Positions 50,350 through 53,303 of a DNA stretch of 53,303 bases are shown piece after piece; the first letter of the stretch is position 1, and each line of letters opens with the position of its first letter. Made by a program: the position numbers and the translations under genes. This DNA comes from an uncultured Dysgonomonas sp. (GTDB lineage Bacteria; Bacteroidota; Bacteroidia; Bacteroidales; Dysgonomonadaceae). The stretch lies in assembly GCA_900556485.1 (NCBI GenBank), contig USOX01000017.1:1-53303 (forward strand), in the 5' to 3' direction. Below the pieces are notes generated by a model. It ran no database searches. It worked only from the letters and a program-made list of their open reading frames with translations, and was not told the DNA's origin.

Positions 50350-52461
50350 ATGGCTGCATTACAGAAAATTAGAAGCAAGTCAGGTCTGTTAGTCGGTATT
50401 ATTGCCGTTGGTCTGTTAGCATTTGTTTTTCCATGGGGTGAAGTAACAACATTTGTCAATAAATTGAGAGATAAGGCATTTGTTGTTGATGGAGAAGTTA
50501 TTACAACTAAGGCATATTCTGACAGAATAGCTGAATATGAAAATTTTCAAAAGCTTATGTCTGGGCAAAATTCATTGGATGAATTTACATCTTCGCAGAT
50601 CCGTGAATTTGTTTATAATCAGATGACCAAAGAAATCCTTTTGGATGAACAAGCTAAGAAGCTTGGTTTGGAAGTAACAAATGAAGAATTAAAAGATATG
50701 GTCTATGGGGTTAATATGGCACCTATTCTATATCAAATACCAATGTTTGCAAATCCTCAGACAGGACAATTTGATAAAGCTTTCATGATGCAGTTTTTGG
50801 AAGTTATCAATCAGGATATAAATGCTCTGCCAGAAGAACAACGCCCTGAAATTATGGCAAGAAGACAAATCTGGTCATTTGTTCAAAATATGATGAAATA
50901 TCAGCGTCTAGAAGAAAAATATGCTTCATTGGTTGCTGGTTCTATTCTTGTAAATAATACAGAAGCTAAGGCGATGTATGATGGATCTAAAAATGTTGCA
51001 GATATTGCTTATGTTATGCAACCATATTCATCAGTAGCCGATTCTACAGTAACAGTTTCTGATAAAGATATAAAAGCATTATATGATCTTCGCAAGAATA
51101 ACTTCAAATTAAATTCAGAGCTTCGTAAAATATCATACTTTATCAAAGATGTTCTTCCTAGTGATGAAGATTATGCTGTTATAGAAAAGACAATGGAGGA
51201 TGTTCATGAAAAACTTTTGACTACAGATAATCCTGCAGCATTGGTAAGTGAATATTCTTCGAGTCAATATGTTGATGCATTTATTTCTGTTTCAAGTTTA
51301 CCTGTTGATGCCAGAGATTTTGTAAATTCTGCGTCTGTAGGGAATGTTTCAGTTCCAGAGCGTGTAGAACAATCTTATATTCAATATAAGTTAGTTGATC
51401 GTACTGTTGCAGCTGATTCAGTTAAACTACAAATGATATCGATACCTCAATCAATAGATCCTAAAATTTCAGCTCACTTAACAGATAGTTTAATGGCTGT
51501 AATAAAAGGAGGAAAATCGTTTGGAACTGTAGCAGAAGAATTATATCCTGGTTCTAATGGAGGTTCTTTAGGATGGGCTACAGAAATGATGTTAGCAAGT
51601 ACTGGTATTGCAAAAGAATGCTTTGCAGCATCGAAAGGAGAAATCTTAAGATTGCCTATAAATGGACAAACTCAATTGATTCATATTGAGGATAAAACAA
51701 ATCCTGTATCAAAAGTGAAATTAGCAGTGGTACAAATGCCGGTTATCATTAGTGACAAGACTCAGAATGCATTGGATAATGAATTGAATCAATTTGTTAC
51801 AGAGAATGGTAATATGGAGAATTTTGACAATGCCGCATTGACAAAAGGATACACTATTATATCTAATGCAACTATCAATCCGGCAGAAATCGCTTTAGGA
51901 CAAGCGACAGGGTCGCGTCAGGTTATACATTGGGCATTTAACGAAAAAGTTGGTTCAGTGAAAAAATTTGATATGGCTGATAAACGTATTATTGCTATTA
52001 TAAAAGGTGAGATAAAAGGGGATTATATGCCAGTGTCAGAAGTATCTACTGTATTGAAAGCAGAACTTGTGAATGATAAAAAAGCAGAAAAGATTATTTC
52101 AGACTTGAAGGCTAAGAATCTTGCATCATTGCCAGCATATGCTGAAGCCGTATCAGGGAAAGTCGATACTATTAATTTTGTAACTTTCCAAGCAAATAAT
52201 TTAACTGGGATAGGTTTTGAGCCAATAATGAATGTTGTGGCTAGCTCAGCCCCAGTAAATACATTGCAAGAACCTTTAAAAGGCCGTTCAGGAGTTTATA
52301 TTGCTAATGTAACAAACAGAACAGAAGATACAAAGGCTTTTGATGAGGAACAAACAAAACAGACAATACGTCAAGGTAATTTTTATCAACTAATGTCTCA
52401 ATCGTATAATGTACTTCGGGATAAGATGAAAGTTGAAGATAACCGTGTGAAATTCTGGTAA
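50350..52461 (+). CDS. PpiD/SurA-like peptidyl-prolyl isomerase
   Basis: A 703-residue periplasmic folding factor anchored by one N-terminal helix (about 12-30, LLVGIIAVGLLAFVFPWG). The SurA_N-type domain is at about 35-200, followed by a parvulin PPIase segment (about 345-450, with KLQMISIPQSIDPK and GGSLGWATEMM). The C-terminal third is typical of Bacteroidota PpiD-like proteins. Residues are normal for the family, but some PpiD PPIase domains are inactive. It probably assists outer-membrane protein folding, in line with its LptC neighbour. Confidence 0.85.
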   Translation: MAALQKIRSKSGLLVGIIAVGLLAFVFPWGEVTTFVNKLRDKAFVVDGEVITTKAYSDRIAEYENFQKLMSGQNSLDEFTSSQIREFVYNQMTKEILLDEQAKKLGLEVTNEELKDMVYGVNMAPILYQIPMFANPQTGQFDKAFMMQFLEVINQDINALPEEQRPEIMARRQIWSFVQNMMKYQRLEEKYASLVAGSILVNNTEAKAMYDGSKNVADIAYVMQPYSSVADSTVTVSDKDIKALYDLRKNNFKLNSELRKISYFIKDVLPSDEDYAVIEKTMEDVHEKLLTTDNPAALVSEYSSSQYVDAFISVSSLPVDARDFVNSASVGNVSVPERVEQSYIQYKLVDRTVAADSVKLQMISIPQSIDPKISAHLTDSLMAVIKGGKSFGTVAEELYPGSNGGSLGWATEMMLASTGIAKECFAASKGEILRLPINGQTQLIHIEDKTNPVSKVKLAVVQMPVIISDKTQNALDNELNQFVTENGNMENFDNAALTKGYTIISNATINPAEIALGQATGSRQVIHWAFNEKVGSVKKFDMADKRIIAIIKGEIKGDYMPVSEVSTVLKAELVNDKKAEKIISDLKAKNLASLPAYAEAVSGKVDTINFVTFQANNLTGIGFEPIMNVVASSAPVNTLQEPLKGRSGVYIANVTNRTEDTKAFDEEQTKQTIRQGNFYQLMSQSYNVLRDKMKVEDNRVKFW

Positions 52462-52482
52462 TAATTTTTTTATTATATTTAT

Positions 52483-52516
52483 AGTCCCTTATGGTTTTCT
52501 GTAAGGGACTTTTATT
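52483..52516 (+). terminator. Terminator between the PpiD-like gene and nth
   Basis: AGTCCCTTA/TAAGGGACT (9-bp perfect stem, 10-base loop) followed by a T-rich tract. It contains an in-frame ATG at 52491, so nth is not likely to start there. A TATATTTA sequence near 52473 could be nth's own promoter. Confidence 0.8.
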
Positions 52517-52526
52517 TTCTATTATT

Positions 52527-53168
52527 ATGACTAAAAAAGAACGTTATACAGGAGTTATTAATTGGTTTGAGGAACATATGTCAATTGCAGAAACAGAATT
52601 GCATTATGATACTCCATATCATCTACTGATAGCAGTTATATTGTCGGCTCAATGTACCGATAAAAGAGTTAATATGGTAACACCTGCTTTATTTGAAGCC
52701 TTTCCAACACCAGAGGTTATGGCAGTGTCATCTCCGGAAGTTGTTTATGAATATATTAAGAGTATCTCTTACCCGAATAATAAGGCTAAAAACCTCGTAG
52801 GAATGGCCAAAAAGTTAGTCTCAGATTTCGGAGGGCAAGTTCCCGATACGTTAGAAGAGCTAGAATCAATTCCGGGGGTAGGGCGAAAGACTGCAAACGT
52901 AATGCTTATAGTTGCTTTTAACAAACCAGCTATGCCTGTTGATACACATGTTTTTCGCGTATCTAATAGGATTGGACTAACTAATAATTCCAAAAATCCT
53001 GCAGAGACAGAGAAAGAATTAGTAAGAAATATACCTGCAAAATTTTTATCAAAAGCTCATCATTGGTTGATTTTACATGGACGTTATATCTGTTTAGCTC
53101 GTAAACCAAAATGTGACGAATGTGGATTAATTCCTTACTGCAAATACTTTTCTTCTAAAAAGGATTAA
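52527..53168 (+). CDS. nth: Endonuclease III
   Basis: A 213-residue base-excision repair glycosylase/AP lyase that removes oxidised pyrimidines. The HhH-GPD domain contains IPGVGRKTANV, with catalytic Lys121 and Asp139 (PVDTHVFRV). The 4Fe-4S cluster ligands are Cys189, 196, 199 and 205 with spacing C-x6-C-x2-C-x5-C. ATG at 52527 is chosen over 52491 because the upstream ATG lies inside the terminator hairpin and the Nth family normally begins near residues MTKKERY. It is the last gene in the window. Confidence 0.94.
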   Translation: MTKKERYTGVINWFEEHMSIAETELHYDTPYHLLIAVILSAQCTDKRVNMVTPALFEAFPTPEVMAVSSPEVVYEYIKSISYPNNKAKNLVGMAKKLVSDFGGQVPDTLEELESIPGVGRKTANVMLIVAFNKPAMPVDTHVFRVSNRIGLTNNSKNPAETEKELVRNIPAKFLSKAHHWLILHGRYICLARKPKCDECGLIPYCKYFSSKKD

Positions 53169-53248
53169 ATTATTTATTTTTGCAAAATACTCATTATAAT
53201 GTAATTAGAAAATAAATGAATTTTTATTTCAAAAAAAACCCCATAAAA

Positions 53249-53303
53249 TTTGGATAAATATAAATTAAATACATATCTTTGCACCCGCTAAGCCGCTAGA
53301 GAA
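53249..53303 (+). promoter_or_regulatory. Promoter of an unseen downstream gene
   Basis: TTTG (53249-53252), 21 bases, TATCTTTG (53274-53281), then GCACCCGCTAAGCCGC. Both elements fit the Bacteroidota consensus, and the first transcribed bases match those at rpsP. The gene it drives lies beyond the window. Confidence 0.7.

Noticed and set aside
52491..52526. Upstream ATG for nth
   Set aside because: It falls in the loop of the terminator hairpin after the PpiD-like gene, and the added residues are not family-like.
1..53303. tRNA, rRNA or CRISPR
   Set aside because: No tRNA-like cloverleaf, rRNA segment or regularly spaced repeat array was recognised; a tRNA scan and a CRISPR finder would be decisive.

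Overview
The window looks like a chromosomal segment from an AT-rich member of the Bacteroidota, most likely order Bacteroidales and plausibly close to Dysgonomonas. The order rests on many upstream regions carrying the Bacteroidota -7 promoter element TAnnTTTG, some with a TTG or TTTG about 19-23 bases upstream, and on gene families typical of the group: a DUF4492 gene next to cydAB, DUF3467, PorT, a LuxR regulator with an ScdA-like N-terminus, and a long ribosomal protein S16. The genus is inference. No rRNA, tRNA, CRISPR array or intact mobile element was seen. Most of the window is housekeeping sequence.

Layout. 1-400: non-coding, with a 24-base-period direct repeat resembling an IS21-type transposon end. 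0.4-5.3 kb: envelope genes (lipoprotein, YbdG-like MscS channel, phosphoethanolamine-transferase-like enzyme) and a pyrophosphatase/metallophosphoesterase pair. 5.5-14.7 kb: dCMP deaminase, S41 protease, formyl-THF cyclo-ligase, a GNAT-like protein, topoisomerase IV ParE, PurU, and two tandem paralogous membrane proteins. 14.9-20.9 kb: a POT transporter, a regulator with an apparently metal-free hemerythrin-like domain diverging from an exported superoxide dismutase, a nicotinamidase-like hydrolase, an EcsC protein, and a thioredoxin-fold protein without its cysteines behind a structured leader. 21.2-28.6 kb: a GT-C-like membrane protein, DUF454, DUF3467, alanine dehydrogenase, and the DUF4492-cydA-cydB cluster with a small two-TM protein after it. 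28.6-29.6 kb: repeat-rich intergenic DNA around one small membrane protein. 29.7-35.6 kb: pheT, GNAT, porT, a 55-residue ferredoxin, rpsP and a DUF3829 lipoprotein. 35.8-40.2 kb: carAB (minus strand) with an apparent attenuator. 40.5-47.8 kb: thioredoxin, a GH20 hexosaminidase, lysC-lysA, a GT2 glycosyltransferase and an exosortase-family protein. 48.2-53.2 kb: outer-membrane barrel, LptC, a PpiD-like chaperone/isomerase and endonuclease III; the window ends just after a strong promoter for an unseen gene.

Functional threads. Envelope biogenesis recurs (LptC, PpiD-like, FadL-like barrel, PorT, exosortase, GT2, phosphoethanolamine-transferase-like, MscS). Oxygen handling recurs too (cytochrome bd, exported SOD, LuxR with a degenerate diiron fold, ferredoxin). 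The most interesting regulatory signal is upstream of carA: a promoter, an 11-codon leader ORF ending in a U-rich stretch, and immediately afterwards an intrinsic terminator, the arrangement expected for UTP-sensitive (pyrBI-like) attenuation. Several start codons were moved downstream from longer reading frames because terminators or promoters overlap the upstream start (21174-22868, 47078-47779, 49622-50242, 52527-53168).
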